From Bordetella sp. LUAb4 (GTDB lineage: Bacteria > Pseudomonadota > Gammaproteobacteria > Burkholderiales > Burkholderiaceae_B), in the NCBI RefSeq assembly GCF_021325795.1, contig NZ_JAHPZX010000005.1, positions 62,001 to 126,000 of the forward strand: a stretch of 64,000 bases of DNA, written 5' to 3'. The translations under genes and the position numbers were made by a program. Every line of letters begins with the position of its first letter. Position 1 is the stretch's first letter. Positions 52,411 to 61,823 of this stretch are shown one piece after another. The notes beneath the pieces are model-generated. The model was not told the DNA's origin, made no database searches, and was given only the letters and a program-made list of their open reading frames with translations.

Positions 52411-53274
52411 ATGCCGGATTGTCCGCCTCCGCTGGATGCGCCTTCGCGCCCCAGCCACGTTCTACCGCCGCTGACCTGCGACAGCCACTGCCATATCTTC
52501 GGCCCCGCGGCCGTCTTTCCTTACGCGGCGCAGCGGTCGTACACGCCGCCTGACGCGCCCTTCGAGAAACTGGCCGCCTTGCATCGTCATCTTGGCGTGC
52601 AGCGCGCGGTCATCGTGCAGGCCGCCTGCCATGGCGCCGATCACTCGGCGCTGTTGGATGCCATCGCCCGCAGCGAAGGCCGCTATCGTGGCGTCGGCCT
52701 GCTGGGTGCCGATGCGACCGATGCACAGATCGAGGCTTTGCATGCGGGCGGCATACGCGCGGCCCGTTTCAACTTCGTCGCGCATTTGGGCAAGCCGCCC
52801 GCGCCGGAGGTCTTCGACCGCATCGTCCAGCAGGTGGCGGCCTTCGGCTGGCACGTCTGCCTGCATGTCGATGGGCCGGCCTTGACGGCGCTGCTGCCGG
52901 CACTGCGCACACTGCCCGTGCCTTTCGTGGTGGATCACATGGGTAGGGTGCGTGCCGGCGACGGGCTGGATCAGCCTGCGTTCCAGGGGCTGCTGCGTTT
53001 GGCCGAGGTGGAGCAGGCCTGGGTCAAGGTATCGGGCGTCGATCGCATCAGCCTGGGCCGGCGGCCCTATGCGGAAAGCCTGCCTTTCGTGGGTGCCCTG
53101 GTCGACGCCATGCCGGAACGCGTGCTGTGGGGGACCGATTGGCCGCATCCCAATGTGGCGGGCGATATGCCCGACGATGGAGAACTGGTCGACCTGTTCT
53201 TCCAGGCTGTGCCGGATGCCGCCGCGCGCCAACGCATCCTCGTCGATAACCCGGCGCGGCTGTACGGCTTCTGA
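52411..53274 (+). CDS. amidohydrolase, 2-pyrone-4,6-dicarboxylate hydrolase-like
   Basis: A protein of 287 residues of the amidohydrolase superfamily (COG3618, PDC hydrolase LigI type). Metal or active-site motifs are CDSHCHIFGP (about 23-32), RFNFVAHLG, VCLHVDGPAL, FVVDHMGR and the C-terminal GTDWPHPN near 235. These enzymes open lactones or pyrones in aromatic or sugar catabolism, with or without a metal. It heads a same-strand group with a Bug receptor, a carboxymuconolactone-decarboxylase-like gene and others. The substrate is not known. The start has no strong ribosome site, but alternative starts are worse. Confidence 0.88.
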   Translation: MPDCPPPLDAPSRPSHVLPPLTCDSHCHIFGPAAVFPYAAQRSYTPPDAPFEKLAALHRHLGVQRAVIVQAACHGADHSALLDAIARSEGRYRGVGLLGADATDAQIEALHAGGIRAARFNFVAHLGKPPAPEVFDRIVQQVAAFGWHVCLHVDGPALTALLPALRTLPVPFVVDHMGRVRAGDGLDQPAFQGLLRLAEVEQAWVKVSGVDRISLGRRPYAESLPFVGALVDAMPERVLWGTDWPHPNVAGDMPDDGELVDLFFQAVPDAAARQRILVDNPARLYGF

Positions 53275-53441
53275 TTTGCAGCCGTGGTCACGGCGCGCGT
53301 TGCTTGACCGCGCTGCTGCCCGCGAACAGATATGCGATCGCAATGCCGCGCTTTGCATCGCACGACGAGTGCCCCGCGTGCGTACATCAAAACCTCGATG
53401 TCCATGCGCGCGGATAAACAAGAATTCAAAGGAGACTTGCC

Positions 53442-54395
53442 ATGTTCAAACGAATTTTCGCCGCCGGCGTGCTGGCGCTGGCCGCCTGCGGCAACGCCTG
53501 GGCCGACGGTCCGGTCCGGCTCATCGTGGCGTTCCCGCCGGGCGGCCCGGTGGACTTGGTAGGCCGCGTGCTGGCGGAACAATTGACGCGCGAGCTGCAT
53601 CAGTCGGTGATCGTCGAGAACAAACCCGGCGCCAACGGCAATATCGGCGCGGCCTACGTCGCCAAGGGTCCGCGCGATGGCAGCGTCTTGTTCCTGACCA
53701 GCGTTGGCGCGGTGGCCATCAGCCCGGCGCTTTACCAGAGCCTGCCCTACGACCCGGTGAAGGATTTCGCGCCGGTCTCGCGCGTGGTCAACAACGCGAC
53801 CGTGCTGGTGGTGAATCCGGCGAACCCGGCCACCGATGCCGCGGACTTCGTCGCGCGCTCGAAAGCCGCTTCGCAGCCGGTGGCCATCGGCTCGTCGGGC
53901 GTCGGCAGTATTCCGCATCTGGCGCTGGAGATGTTCACCGACGCCAGCAAGGCCAATGTGCTGCACGTGCCTTACAAGGGCGCCGCGCCGGTGATCAATG
54001 ACCTGCTGGGCAATCAGGTGGCGGGTTTCTTCGGCGACGTGCCCGGGCTGATCGCGCATATCCAGGGTGGCAAGCTCACGGCCTTGGGCGTGGCCGCCCC
54101 GGCGCGCCTGGCCGTATTGCCCAACGTCAAGACGCTGGCCGAACAGGGCATCCCCGGCGTCGAATCGAACAACTGGTATGGCTTGCTGGCACCGGCCGGC
54201 ACGCCGCCGGCGATCGTGGATAAACTCAATGCCGCGGTGCGCGCCGCCTTGGCGAACCCGGAGGCGAACAAGAAGCTGCAAGGTTTCGGCGCCGAGCCCG
54301 CGCCGTCTTCGCCGCAGGAGCTGGCGGACTTGATCGCCAGCGATCGCAAGAAGTGGACCGATCTGATCCAACGCAAGAACATCAAGGTGGATTGA
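53442..54395 (+). CDS. Bug/TctC-family periplasmic solute receptor
   Basis: A protein of 317 residues with a short signal peptide (about 1-22, ending in GNAWA). The mature start DGPVRLIVAFPPGGPVDLVG carries the Bug ligand loop, followed by IVENKPGANGNIGAAY and VLHVPYKGAAPVINDL. AAGGAG lies upstream of the start. It is the second gene of the amidohydrolase group, so it may deliver the aromatic or lactone substrate. No membrane transport genes are adjacent. Confidence 0.93.
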   Translation: MFKRIFAAGVLALAACGNAWADGPVRLIVAFPPGGPVDLVGRVLAEQLTRELHQSVIVENKPGANGNIGAAYVAKGPRDGSVLFLTSVGAVAISPALYQSLPYDPVKDFAPVSRVVNNATVLVVNPANPATDAADFVARSKAASQPVAIGSSGVGSIPHLALEMFTDASKANVLHVPYKGAAPVINDLLGNQVAGFFGDVPGLIAHIQGGKLTALGVAAPARLAVLPNVKTLAEQGIPGVESNNWYGLLAPAGTPPAIVDKLNAAVRAALANPEANKKLQGFGAEPAPSSPQELADLIASDRKKWTDLIQRKNIKVD

Positions 54396-54398
54396 GAC

Positions 54399-55061
54399 AT
54401 GGCAGACCCTCGGCAAAGCCCGTCACGGACGGCAGACTTACAGCAAGACTCGTCGCGGCAGGACCCTTCACGGCAGGACCCTTCACGGCAGGACCCGTCA
54501 CATAAAGACCCGTCACATGAAGGCTCCTCTCATAAAGGACCACGTGTCGCGCCGGTAGTCCCGGGCACCCGGCCGGAGCTGGCGGAGATGGAGGCACGCA
54601 TTCTGGCCGAGCGCGGGCGCATCTCGCCGCTGTATCAGGTGTTGTTGAACAGCCCCGCGGTGGTGCAGGGGTGGGAGGCGATGCTTACCGCCATCCGCAA
54701 CCGCATCGGACTATCGCCGCGTTTGCGGGAATTGGTCATCCTGCGTGTGGCGGTGCTCAATCGCGCGCCTTATGAATTCGAGGCGCACGTGCCGCATGCC
54801 TTGAAGGCAGGCATGGATGAAGCCCTCGTCGACGCCTTGCGCACTGAACGTGCTCCCGCCGACATCGCGGGTCTGACTGTGCAGGAGCGTGACGTCGTGA
54901 CGTTCACCGATGCCATGACGCGCGACATCGATGTCAGCGATGCGGCGTATGACGCGTTGGCGCCGGCCCTGGGCGAGCAGGGCATGGTCGAGCTGGCGGC
55001 GACGGTTGCCGCCTACAACATGGTGTCGCGCTTCCTGTCCGCGTTGCGGATCGGTCACTGA
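54399..55061 (+). CDS. carboxymuconolactone decarboxylase-family protein with repeat N-terminus
   Basis: A protein of 220 residues of the CMD/AhpD-like family. The domain spans about 60-215 with LRELVILRVAVLNRAPYEFEAHV near 110-130; the usual Cys pair is absent, which fits the CMD rather than the AhpD peroxidase type. The first 50 residues are a five-residue repeat (QDPSR/KDPSH, about 7 copies) encoded by a 15-bp array. This tail is hydrophilic and is not part of the family. The gene follows the Bug receptor after 3 bases. A role in handling lactones of an aromatic pathway is possible; many family members have no assigned reaction. Confidence 0.85.
   Translation: MADPRQSPSRTADLQQDSSRQDPSRQDPSRQDPSHKDPSHEGSSHKGPRVAPVVPGTRPELAEMEARILAERGRISPLYQVLLNSPAVVQGWEAMLTAIRNRIGLSPRLRELVILRVAVLNRAPYEFEAHVPHALKAGMDEALVDALRTERAPADIAGLTVQERDVVTFTDAMTRDIDVSDAAYDALAPALGEQGMVELAATVAAYNMVSRFLSALRIGH
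54444..54548 (+). repeat. 15-bp in-frame coding repeat (about 7 units)
   Basis: Seven head-to-tail 15-base units encode the pentapeptides QDSSR, QDPSR, QDPSR, QDPSH, KDPSH, EGSSH and KGPRV. Because the unit is a multiple of three, changes in copy number would keep the reading frame. Confidence 0.88.
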
Positions 55062-55072
55062 GGGGTAAAAGG

Positions 55073-55684
55073 ATGACGGAAGTACTGTTGTTGCGCCTGC
55101 GAGGGCAGCGCCTGGACGGCGCCGCGGTGCAGGCCTTGCGCGCGGAGATCGCGACGGCGAGTGGCGCCGCGCAGGGCGGGTCTGGAGCGCTTGCCGGCGC
55201 GGGGGCCGCCCAGGTGCGCGCGTATGCGGCGGTCGAGCATGCCGAGACCTATGTCTATCTTTATCCGGATGAACGCTGCGTGGAGGACAGCCTGGCGGCC
55301 TTGCGTGCCATGGCCACGCGGCGTTATCCGGAAGCGGACGCGCGCATCCTGCGCTTGACGACCGATCGTGCCGGCGCGTCAGCGGGTCTGCCCGCGCCCT
55401 GGCATTACATCGTCGAAACCGATGTGTTGTCCGAGGCGGAGGACGACTTCAACGCCTGGTACGAAGAAGAGCATCTGCCTGGCCTGGCGTCGGTGCCTGG
55501 TTCAGTGCGCGCGCGCCGCTACCTTTGCGATGCGGCGCCGCGCTATCACGCCTGCTACGACCTGCATACGCGCGAGACTTTCGGCAGCCCGCCCTGGCTG
55601 GCCGTGCGCGCGAGCGCCTGGAGCGACCGCGTCCGTCCGTCGTTCCGCAACACCAAACGGACGATGTTCAAGGCGGTGGAATAG
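55073..55684 (+). CDS. EthD-like / DUF4286-like protein
   Basis: A protein of 203 residues in which the C-terminal half (about 110-203) resembles dimeric alpha/beta-barrel (EthD/DUF4286) proteins: DDFNAWYEEEHLPGLASVPG followed by VRARRYLC. The N-terminal half repeats the fold less clearly, so the protein may hold two such domains. These proteins often assist ring-cleaving or hydroxylating enzymes. It lies 11 bases after the CMD-like gene with AAAAGG near its start, so it is part of the same operon. The substrate is unknown. Confidence 0.7.
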   Translation: MTEVLLLRLRGQRLDGAAVQALRAEIATASGAAQGGSGALAGAGAAQVRAYAAVEHAETYVYLYPDERCVEDSLAALRAMATRRYPEADARILRLTTDRAGASAGLPAPWHYIVETDVLSEAEDDFNAWYEEEHLPGLASVPGSVRARRYLCDAAPRYHACYDLHTRETFGSPPWLAVRASAWSDRVRPSFRNTKRTMFKAVE

Positions 55685-55748
55685 GCTGGCTCCTGCCGCC
55701 GCGGGTATGCTGGAAGTACTTCCGGCTATGGCTCGAAAGGAGACCGCC

Positions 55749-56642
55749 ATGCTCAAGACCGTCACGACCCCGCAGTTGGAAATCGCTTATGACGAACAGG
55801 GTGATCCGGGTGGATGGCCGGTCGTGCTGCTGCACGGTTTTCCTTACGACATCCATGCTTATGGCGACGTCACGCCGCGTCTGACCGCGCAAGGCGCGCG
55901 CGTGCTGACGCCCTATCTGCGCGGCTATGGTCCGACGCGCTTCCTGTCGTCGGCGACCCTGCGTTCGGGCCAGCAGGCGGCACTGGGGGCCGACCTGTTG
56001 GCGCTGCTCGATGCCCTGCGAATCGAACAGGCAGTGCTGGCCGGCTATGACTGGGGGGGCCGGGCCGCCTGCGTGGTGGCCGCGCTGTATCCGGCCCGCG
56101 CGCGCGGGCTGGTTTCGGTTAACGGCTACAACATCCAGGACATAGCCAGCGCCGGGCTGCCGGCCGACCCGCGGAAGGAATACCGGATGTGGTACCAGTA
56201 TTACCTTCATGGCGAACGCGGCGCGGCCGGACTCGCCGAGAAGCGGCAGGAGTTTTGCCGTCTTCTCTGGTCCTTATGGTCGCCGACGTGGCGCTTCGAC
56301 GATGATGTCTACGAGCGCTCGGCCGCGGCGTTCGACAACCCCGATTTCGTCGATGTGGTGGTTCATTCCTATCGGCACCGCTTTGGCCTGGTCGATGGCG
56401 ATCCTCGTTTCGACGAGATGGAGCGTCTTCTGGCCGCCAGGCCTGCCATCAGCGTGCCCACGATAACGCTTGAAGGCGATGCGGACGGCGTGTCACCGCC
56501 TGGCGGCAGGGCGGCAGGCGCGCTCCGCTTTACGGGGCGTCACGAAAATCGCATCGTCCCCAATGCCGGCCACAACTTGCCCCAGGAGGCCGCACAGACC
56601 TTCGCCGCCGCGGTGCTGGACATCAACGCCTGGACCGCTTGA
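55749..56642 (+). CDS. alpha/beta-hydrolase, Asp-nucleophile (epoxide hydrolase/dehalogenase-like)
   Basis: A protein of 297 residues of the alpha/beta-hydrolase fold. The oxyanion motif is LLHGFPYD, and the nucleophile position is Asp in GYDWGG near 103, the pattern of epoxide hydrolases and haloalkane/haloacetate dehalogenases. The acid is probably in LEGDADGVSPP and the catalytic His in PNAGHNLPQEA near 283. AAGGAG precedes the ATG at 55749. The gene lies 64 bases after the EthD-like gene on the same strand and probably ends the operon. Substrate not assigned; an epoxide or halogenated acid fits the nucleophile type. Confidence 0.82.
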   Translation: MLKTVTTPQLEIAYDEQGDPGGWPVVLLHGFPYDIHAYGDVTPRLTAQGARVLTPYLRGYGPTRFLSSATLRSGQQAALGADLLALLDALRIEQAVLAGYDWGGRAACVVAALYPARARGLVSVNGYNIQDIASAGLPADPRKEYRMWYQYYLHGERGAAGLAEKRQEFCRLLWSLWSPTWRFDDDVYERSAAAFDNPDFVDVVVHSYRHRFGLVDGDPRFDEMERLLAARPAISVPTITLEGDADGVSPPGGRAAGALRFTGRHENRIVPNAGHNLPQEAAQTFAAAVLDINAWTA

Positions 56643-57289
56643 TGCCTGCGTGAAGACGCGTGGGCGCAACGTCCTGACGATCCGCCTCGTTCTATCGGCA
56701 AGGCAATCGCCGCGCGCCGCCTGGCGGGCGGCCGGCGCAATGCGCCGCTAGCTGCGCCGCACCCAATGTAGAGGCCGCGTCGATCGCGCTCGGCGGCGCC
56801 CCATCTTACTTGCCTGCTCAGCGCGACGAAACACTTCGTCCGGGTCCGAGAGGATGGCCTCTGCATAAAGGAAGCTCTGTTCCGCCGAAATCGGCGACGG
56901 TAGAGCAGACGCGAGCGCGCGCTTCATGGTTCAGCAAGGAGGCTACGTCGTGTATGACAAGAGCCTTGAAGCACATACTTCCTGGAGCGTGCAGTTCATC
57001 GGCGTCTTGGCAGTTCAAGACGGTCTCATGCAAGCGTCGGCCATTTTTCAGACGCTAGTAGGCAAGTTGTTCAAGGACCCGGATTTTCTAAAGGTATTTG
57101 CCGCGCCGCCAGCGTGAGCATTGTCGGCCTTTGGCGTCGAATCGAGTATTGACGGGCATCGATTGGGGATAACCGGATCACCGCTCATGTCGAGCGGTGG
57201 GTCGAAGGCGCGGTGCCAGTCAATCAGCGTACGGTCGAAGGTGTCGACGGAATGGCAGTCGGTTTTGGGGCAAGGCATCGCGGATGCGG
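56643..57289. other. 647-base region without a supported gene
   Basis: Only short open frames are present. One plus-strand frame (56926-57117, 63 codons) reads as a plausible small globular sequence (QFIGVLAVQDGLMQASAIF), but it has no ribosome site. The region may be a decayed gene or simple spacer between the convergent hydrolase and LysR genes. Nothing else is identified. Confidence 0.5.
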
Positions 57290-58198
57290 CTATGTTCCGC
57301 GGACCTTCGCGGGGAAGTGTTCGACCAGCCAGTCGATGAATACCCGTAGCCGATGGGTTACGTAGCGGCTTTGCGGGTAGACCACATGGAAGGGGTAAGC
57401 CGGCGGGCGCCATTTTTTCAGGATCTCCACCAGTGTTCCTTCCTTCAGCGCTGCCTGCACCGCGTAGGTGAAGGTCTGGATGATGCCTATGCCCGCCATG
57501 GCCGCCGCCGTGTGGGCGTTGCTCTCGTTGATGCCGATGCGGTGGTCGATCTTGATCTCGGTGCGCTCGCCATCACGCAGGAAACGGAAAGGCATGGCCC
57601 TGCCGTTCTGCGTCGAGACATAGCTGACCAGGCGATGGCCGTTTTTCAGCTCGTCAGGGTAGGCGGGTACGCCGAACTGCTTCAGATACGCCGGCGTGGC
57701 GCAGGTGATCAAGACCGCATCGCCGATATGCCGCGCGACCAGCGATGAATTGTCCAAGGGACCACCGCGAATCACGCAGTCGACGTTGTCGCCGATCAGA
57801 TCCACGGCGCGGTCCGACACGCCCAGATCGATGCGGATGTCCGGATAGCGGCCAAGGAAATCCGGCAGCAGGGGAATCAACACGTCCCGCGCGGTGGACC
57901 CGCCCACGTCGATGCGCAGATGCCCGCGCGGTTTGCCGCGCGCCACGTTGAACGACGTATCGATGTCCTCGATGTCGCGCAGCACGCGCGTGGCTTTCGC
58001 GTAGTAATCCTGGCCTTCCGGTGTCACCGTGACCCGTCGCGTCGTGCGCTGCAAGAGTCGAGTACCCAGGTGCGCTTCCAGATCCTGCACCAACTTGCTC
58101 ATGGTCGCATTGGGCATATCCAGCGAGTCCGCCGCCCGGGTGAAGCTACCCGCTTCCACCACGCGGGCGAAGGCGCGCATTGCCAGTAATTGATCCAT
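57290..58198 (-). CDS. LysR-family regulator
   Basis: A protein of 302 residues. The HTH is at about 1-60 (MDQLLAMRAFARVVEAGSFT, LDMPNATMSKLVQDLEAHLG), with the effector domain after it; the pattern DNVDCVIRGGPLDNSSLVAR is typical of the large group of AraC-independent LysR proteins near short-chain dehydrogenases. The start at 58198 removes an 8-residue upstream extension without a ribosome site. It diverges from the SDR gene across 297 bases and probably controls it. Confidence 0.9.
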   Translation of the reverse strand: MDQLLAMRAFARVVEAGSFTRAADSLDMPNATMSKLVQDLEAHLGTRLLQRTTRRVTVTPEGQDYYAKATRVLRDIEDIDTSFNVARGKPRGHLRIDVGGSTARDVLIPLLPDFLGRYPDIRIDLGVSDRAVDLIGDNVDCVIRGGPLDNSSLVARHIGDAVLITCATPAYLKQFGVPAYPDELKNGHRLVSYVSTQNGRAMPFRFLRDGERTEIKIDHRIGINESNAHTAAAMAGIGIIQTFTYAVQAALKEGTLVEILKKWRPPAYPFHVVYPQSRYVTHRLRVFIDWLVEHFPAKVRGT

Positions 58199-58495
58199 CC
58201 AGGCGTCGTCCCCAAAAGACAAATACGTAAAAGACGTGGATACCGAGACGGCGACATCGAGCCAGCGCGGAAAAACACGGTTACCGAAGATTGTACATGT
58301 GGGTGGATAGTTATTTAATTTATTCAGTATTTATCAATAACCGCCAGGCCTCTAAAGTGACACCCATGCACTGAACGACGCGTTGCAGGACAGGCAGGCA
58401 AGACAAGCAGGCAAAGAGGCAGGCAGCGTCGTCCCAGGCTCATCGGTACCCTCATTCAATCGAGGGATAGCCAAACTCACACAACGGAGCAAACC
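58199..58495. promoter_or_regulatory. divergent promoter region LysR-SDR
   Basis: A 297-base AT-richer spacer. An interrupted inverted repeat (GTTATT at 58310-58315 with AATAAC at 58336-58341) and a TGTACA sequence are candidate regulatory sites. These are weak observations. Confidence 0.35.
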
Positions 58496-59245
58496 ATGAA
58501 CAAGCAACTCAACGGCAAGATCGCCCTCGTCACCGGCGGCAGCACCGGTATCGGCCTGGCGGCCGCGCAAGAACTGGCGGCGCAAGGTGCGCGGGTCTTT
58601 ATTACCGGGCGCCGCCAAGCCGAACTCGATGCAGCCGTCGCCACCATCGGCGCGGGCGCGACCGCCATCCGGGCCGACGCCGCCAAGCTGTCCGACCTGG
58701 ATGCCGTGTACGCTCAGATCGCCAAGACCACGGGCAAGCTGGACATCCTGTTCGCCAATGCCGGCGGCGGCGACATGATGCCGCTGGGCGCCATCACCGA
58801 AGAACACTTCGATCGCATCTTCGGCACCAATGTGCGCGGTGTGCTGTTCACGGTGCAGAAGGCCTTGCCGCTGCTGGTCGATGGCGCGTCCATCATCCTG
58901 ACGTCTTCGACGACGTCGGTCAAAGGTACCGCCAACTTCAGCGTCTATAGCGCCAGCAAGGCTGCCGTGCGCAACTTCGCCCGCTCATGGGCCCTGGACC
59001 TGAAAGACCGCGGCATCCGTGTCAACGCCGTCAGCCCCGGCCCGGTGCGCACGCCTGGCCTGGGTGGCCTGGTCCCTGATGAAGCCCGCCAAGGCCTGTT
59101 CGATGCCCTGGCAGCCCAAGTGCCGCTTGGCCGCATCGGCGAGCCCGAGGAAATCGGCAAGGCCGTGGCCTTCCTGGCGTCCGATGCCGCCAGCTTCGTC
59201 AACGGCATCGAATTCTTCGTCGACGGCGGCATGGCCCAGGTGTGA
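58496..59245 (+). CDS. short-chain dehydrogenase/reductase
   Basis: A protein of 249 residues of the classical SDR family. The cofactor motif is [13 protein letters not shown] near 13-25, NAG is at FANAGGGD, the catalytic Ser lies in LTSSTTSV and the YxxxK pair is in [12 protein letters not shown]. The basic residue of GRRQAE after strand 2 suggests NADP preference. The C-terminus FVDGGMAQV is typical. The substrate is unknown. It lies across from a LysR regulator and is followed by a Bug receptor, so all three may form one uptake and reduction unit. Confidence 0.92.
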   Translation: MNKQLNGKIALVTGGSTGIGLAAAQELAAQGARVFITGRRQAELDAAVATIGAGATAIRADAAKLSDLDAVYAQIAKTTGKLDILFANAGGGDMMPLGAITEEHFDRIFGTNVRGVLFTVQKALPLLVDGASIILTSSTTSVKGTANFSVYSASKAAVRNFARSWALDLKDRGIRVNAVSPGPVRTPGLGGLVPDEARQGLFDALAAQVPLGRIGEPEEIGKAVAFLASDAASFVNGIEFFVDGGMAQV

Positions 59246-59336
59246 TTATCGGAACTTTCGCTGATTCTTTGGCTACCCATGCGTCTTGATTCGCGCGGGC
59301 GATTCTCGCCCGGCGCTGACACATGGAGATGGATAA

Positions 59337-60338
59337 ATGGGTCTGGCAAAGAAGAAACTGGCGACGTGGGTGATGATCGGCAGCACGCTGCCGATGCCTA
59401 TGGTGACAATGGCTTCGGACGCGGAAGTGAAAATGTATCCGCAGCACCCGATCACACTGGTCGTCGGCTTCCCTCCCGGTGCCGCGACGGATACGCTGGC
59501 CCGGCACCTGGCGAAGAACATGGCCGAGGAACTGGGCCAGCGCGTCATTGTGGAAAACCGTCCCGGCGCCGCAGGGAACGTGGGCGCGGCAGCCGTGGCG
59601 CATTCCCTGCCGGACGGCTACACCATCTACCTGGCGCTGAGTTCCGCCACCTTGCACAAGCAGCTGTACCGCCAGGTCCATTACGACTTCGCGGCGGACC
59701 TCGCGCCGGTAGGCCTGGCCGCCAGCGCACCGTATGTATTGATCATGGGCCAGCACGTGCCCGCGCGCACGTTGGCGGACGCAATCCAATTGGCCAGGGA
59801 GAACCCCGGCAAGATGACTGTCGCGTCAGGCGGCATAGGGTCGGTGGGGCATATCCTGAGTGAGGCCATCCAGGCGGCCGCGAGCGTCAGGCTGACGCAT
59901 GTGCCATACAAGGGGGCCGTGCCCGCGCTGACCGACGTCCAGGGCGGACGCGCTGATTTCATGATCACCACCTTGCCCTCGGTGTTGAGCCATCTGAAAG
60001 CGGGCAGGGTGCGCGGTATGGCGGTCCTGACCAATGACCGGCTTGCCGTGGTTCCGGAGCTGCCCGCCATCGCGGAATACGGCTTCAAGGACGCCCGAGG
60101 CAGCGAGTGGTTCGCTGTCATGGCGCCGACCGAAACGCCGCCGTATGCCATCGACCGGCTCAATCGTGCGATCAACACGGTCCTGGGCGACGCGCAGATC
60201 CGCGCGCCCCTGACGCAGCTGGGCTACGTGATCAAGCCGGAAAGCAATACCCCGGAAGCTTTGGATGCGTTGATAGATCAACACACCAGAAGGTGGGTGC
60301 CGCTACTGGAGGAGCACGGGATCACCGGGGTGCAATAG
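59337..60338 (+). CDS. Bug/TctC-family periplasmic solute receptor
   Basis: A protein of 333 residues. The signal peptide is atypical (MGLAKKKLATWVMIGSTLPM, about 1-27). The Bug ligand loop is QHPITLVVGFPPGAATDTLAR, followed by VIVENRPGAAGNVGAAA and LTHVPYKGAVPALTDVQGG. It lies 91 bases after the SDR gene on the same strand. No membrane partner is adjacent. The ligand is unknown. Confidence 0.93.
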   Translation: MGLAKKKLATWVMIGSTLPMPMVTMASDAEVKMYPQHPITLVVGFPPGAATDTLARHLAKNMAEELGQRVIVENRPGAAGNVGAAAVAHSLPDGYTIYLALSSATLHKQLYRQVHYDFAADLAPVGLAASAPYVLIMGQHVPARTLADAIQLARENPGKMTVASGGIGSVGHILSEAIQAAASVRLTHVPYKGAVPALTDVQGGRADFMITTLPSVLSHLKAGRVRGMAVLTNDRLAVVPELPAIAEYGFKDARGSEWFAVMAPTETPPYAIDRLNRAINTVLGDAQIRAPLTQLGYVIKPESNTPEALDALIDQHTRRWVPLLEEHGITGVQ

Positions 60339-60382
60339 CGGGCTGCAATAGCGGGCTGTAACGAGAGCGGGACCGGCAAAGA

Positions 60383-60408
60383 CAACGCCCCGGCGCAGCG
60401 GGGCGTTG
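60383..60408. terminator. hairpin between the Bug gene and argF
   Basis: CAACGCCCC (60383-60391) pairs with GGGGCGTTG (60400-60408) around an 8-base loop, between convergent genes. T-runs are weak on both strands. Confidence 0.55.
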
Positions 60409-60463
60409 GTCGTAAAGCGGCGGAGCTATTCTTCCGTGCTATCCGGCAAATCGGTGTGAGGAA

Positions 60464-61405
60464 TCAGTCCAAGCGTCCCAGCAGCAGGAACTCCATCAAG
60501 GCCTTCTGCACGTGCAGGCGGTTCTCCGCTTCGTCCCACACCACGCTTTGCGGGCCATCGATGACCTCGCCGGTGACTTCTTCGCCGCGATGAGCGGGCA
60601 GGCAGTGCATGAAGATGGCATCCGGCGCGGCGACTTGCATCATTTCGGTGTCCACGCACCAGTCCGCGAAGTCCGCGCGGCGCTGTTCGTTCTCCGCCTC
60701 GTAGCCCATGCTGGTCCATACGTCTGTCGTGACAAGGTGGGCGCCCTGGCAGGCTTGCATCGGGTCCTTGAACTGGCGCAGCACCGATGCCGGCTGCGTG
60801 CCGATGCGTGCGGGCTCCAGCTCGTAGCCGGACGGCGTGGACACGTGCAGCGTGAAGCCCAGCAACTCGGCGGCCTGCAGCCAGGCATAGGCCATATTGT
60901 TGGCGTCACCCACCCATGCCACGGTCTTGCCGGTGATGGGGCCGCGGTGCTCGATGTACGTGAAGATGTCGGCGAGGATCTGGCAAGGATGGTATTCGTT
61001 GGTCAGGCCATTGATCACCGGCACGCGCGAGTGCGAGGCAAAGCGCTCGATGCGCGTCTGCTCGAACGTGCGGATCATGACAATGTCGACCATGCGCGAG
61101 ATGACGCGCGCGGTGTCTTCGATGGGCTCGGACCGCCCCAACTGCGAATCGTTGGACGTCAGGTTGATGACCGACCCGCCCATCTGGTACATCCCCGCTT
61201 CGAAAGAAACGCGGGTGCGGGTGCTGGCCTTTTCGAACACCATCGCCAAGGTGCGATCGTGCAAGGTCATGTGCGGTTCGTAGCGCTTGAACTTGTCTTT
61301 GATCAGGCGTGCGCGATCGAACACATAGTTAAGCTCGGAAGCCGAAAAGTCACGCACTTGAAGGAAATGCCGCAGAGGGCCGTTTTGGGTGCTGGCTGTC
61401 GTCAT
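60464..61405 (-). CDS. argF: ornithine carbamoyltransferase
   Basis: A protein of 313 residues that joins carbamoyl phosphate and ornithine to citrulline. The carbamoyl-phosphate motif is FEKASTRTRVSFE, with HPCQILAD and, near the C-terminus, HCLPAHRGEEVTGEV (ornithine site). The start at 61405 (MTTASTQNGPLRHFLQ) matches the usual family N-terminus but has a weak ribosome site. An in-frame ATG at 61456 has AAGG well placed upstream and would add 17 residues. It is divergent from the DUF3579 gene, a frequent arrangement in betaproteobacteria, and works with argG elsewhere in the window. Confidence 0.95.
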   Translation of the reverse strand: MTTASTQNGPLRHFLQVRDFSASELNYVFDRARLIKDKFKRYEPHMTLHDRTLAMVFEKASTRTRVSFEAGMYQMGGSVINLTSNDSQLGRSEPIEDTARVISRMVDIVMIRTFEQTRIERFASHSRVPVINGLTNEYHPCQILADIFTYIEHRGPITGKTVAWVGDANNMAYAWLQAAELLGFTLHVSTPSGYELEPARIGTQPASVLRQFKDPMQACQGAHLVTTDVWTSMGYEAENEQRRADFADWCVDTEMMQVAAPDAIFMHCLPAHRGEEVTGEVIDGPQSVVWDEAENRLHVQKALMEFLLLGRLD

Positions 61406-61823
61406 GATGGTTTGCAGGTCGTTGAGGCCGCGCCACCTCGTCGGTGGGGTGCTCATTATGCCTTGTCCACATGAAAAAGCCCTAGTCCGGGGGGGGTGGC
61501 GCGAAAAATTGGCTTCTTGTGTGAAATCGCCGGCATTGTGCGCGGTTTGCTGCTTTTTTGGGGGAGGTCCGCGCCGGGCACCGGGGCCTGTGCCGCCCCG
61601 GCCCCGGCCCCGGTTCCCGCGCAGGAGCGGGCGCGGAACGGGCGTGAACGGTGACGGAGTGCTGAATGAGGGCTAAACGTGGGCCAGACGTGGGCTGAAC
61701 GCGGACTGAAATGATCGGTCAAGGCCTATCATATACAATTCGCAGCGCGGCTCGGGTGATCGAGGGCGTCCCATCCGGGCGCTTCATGCATCCGTTCCAA
61801 GTAGCAAATCAACGGTATTCCGC

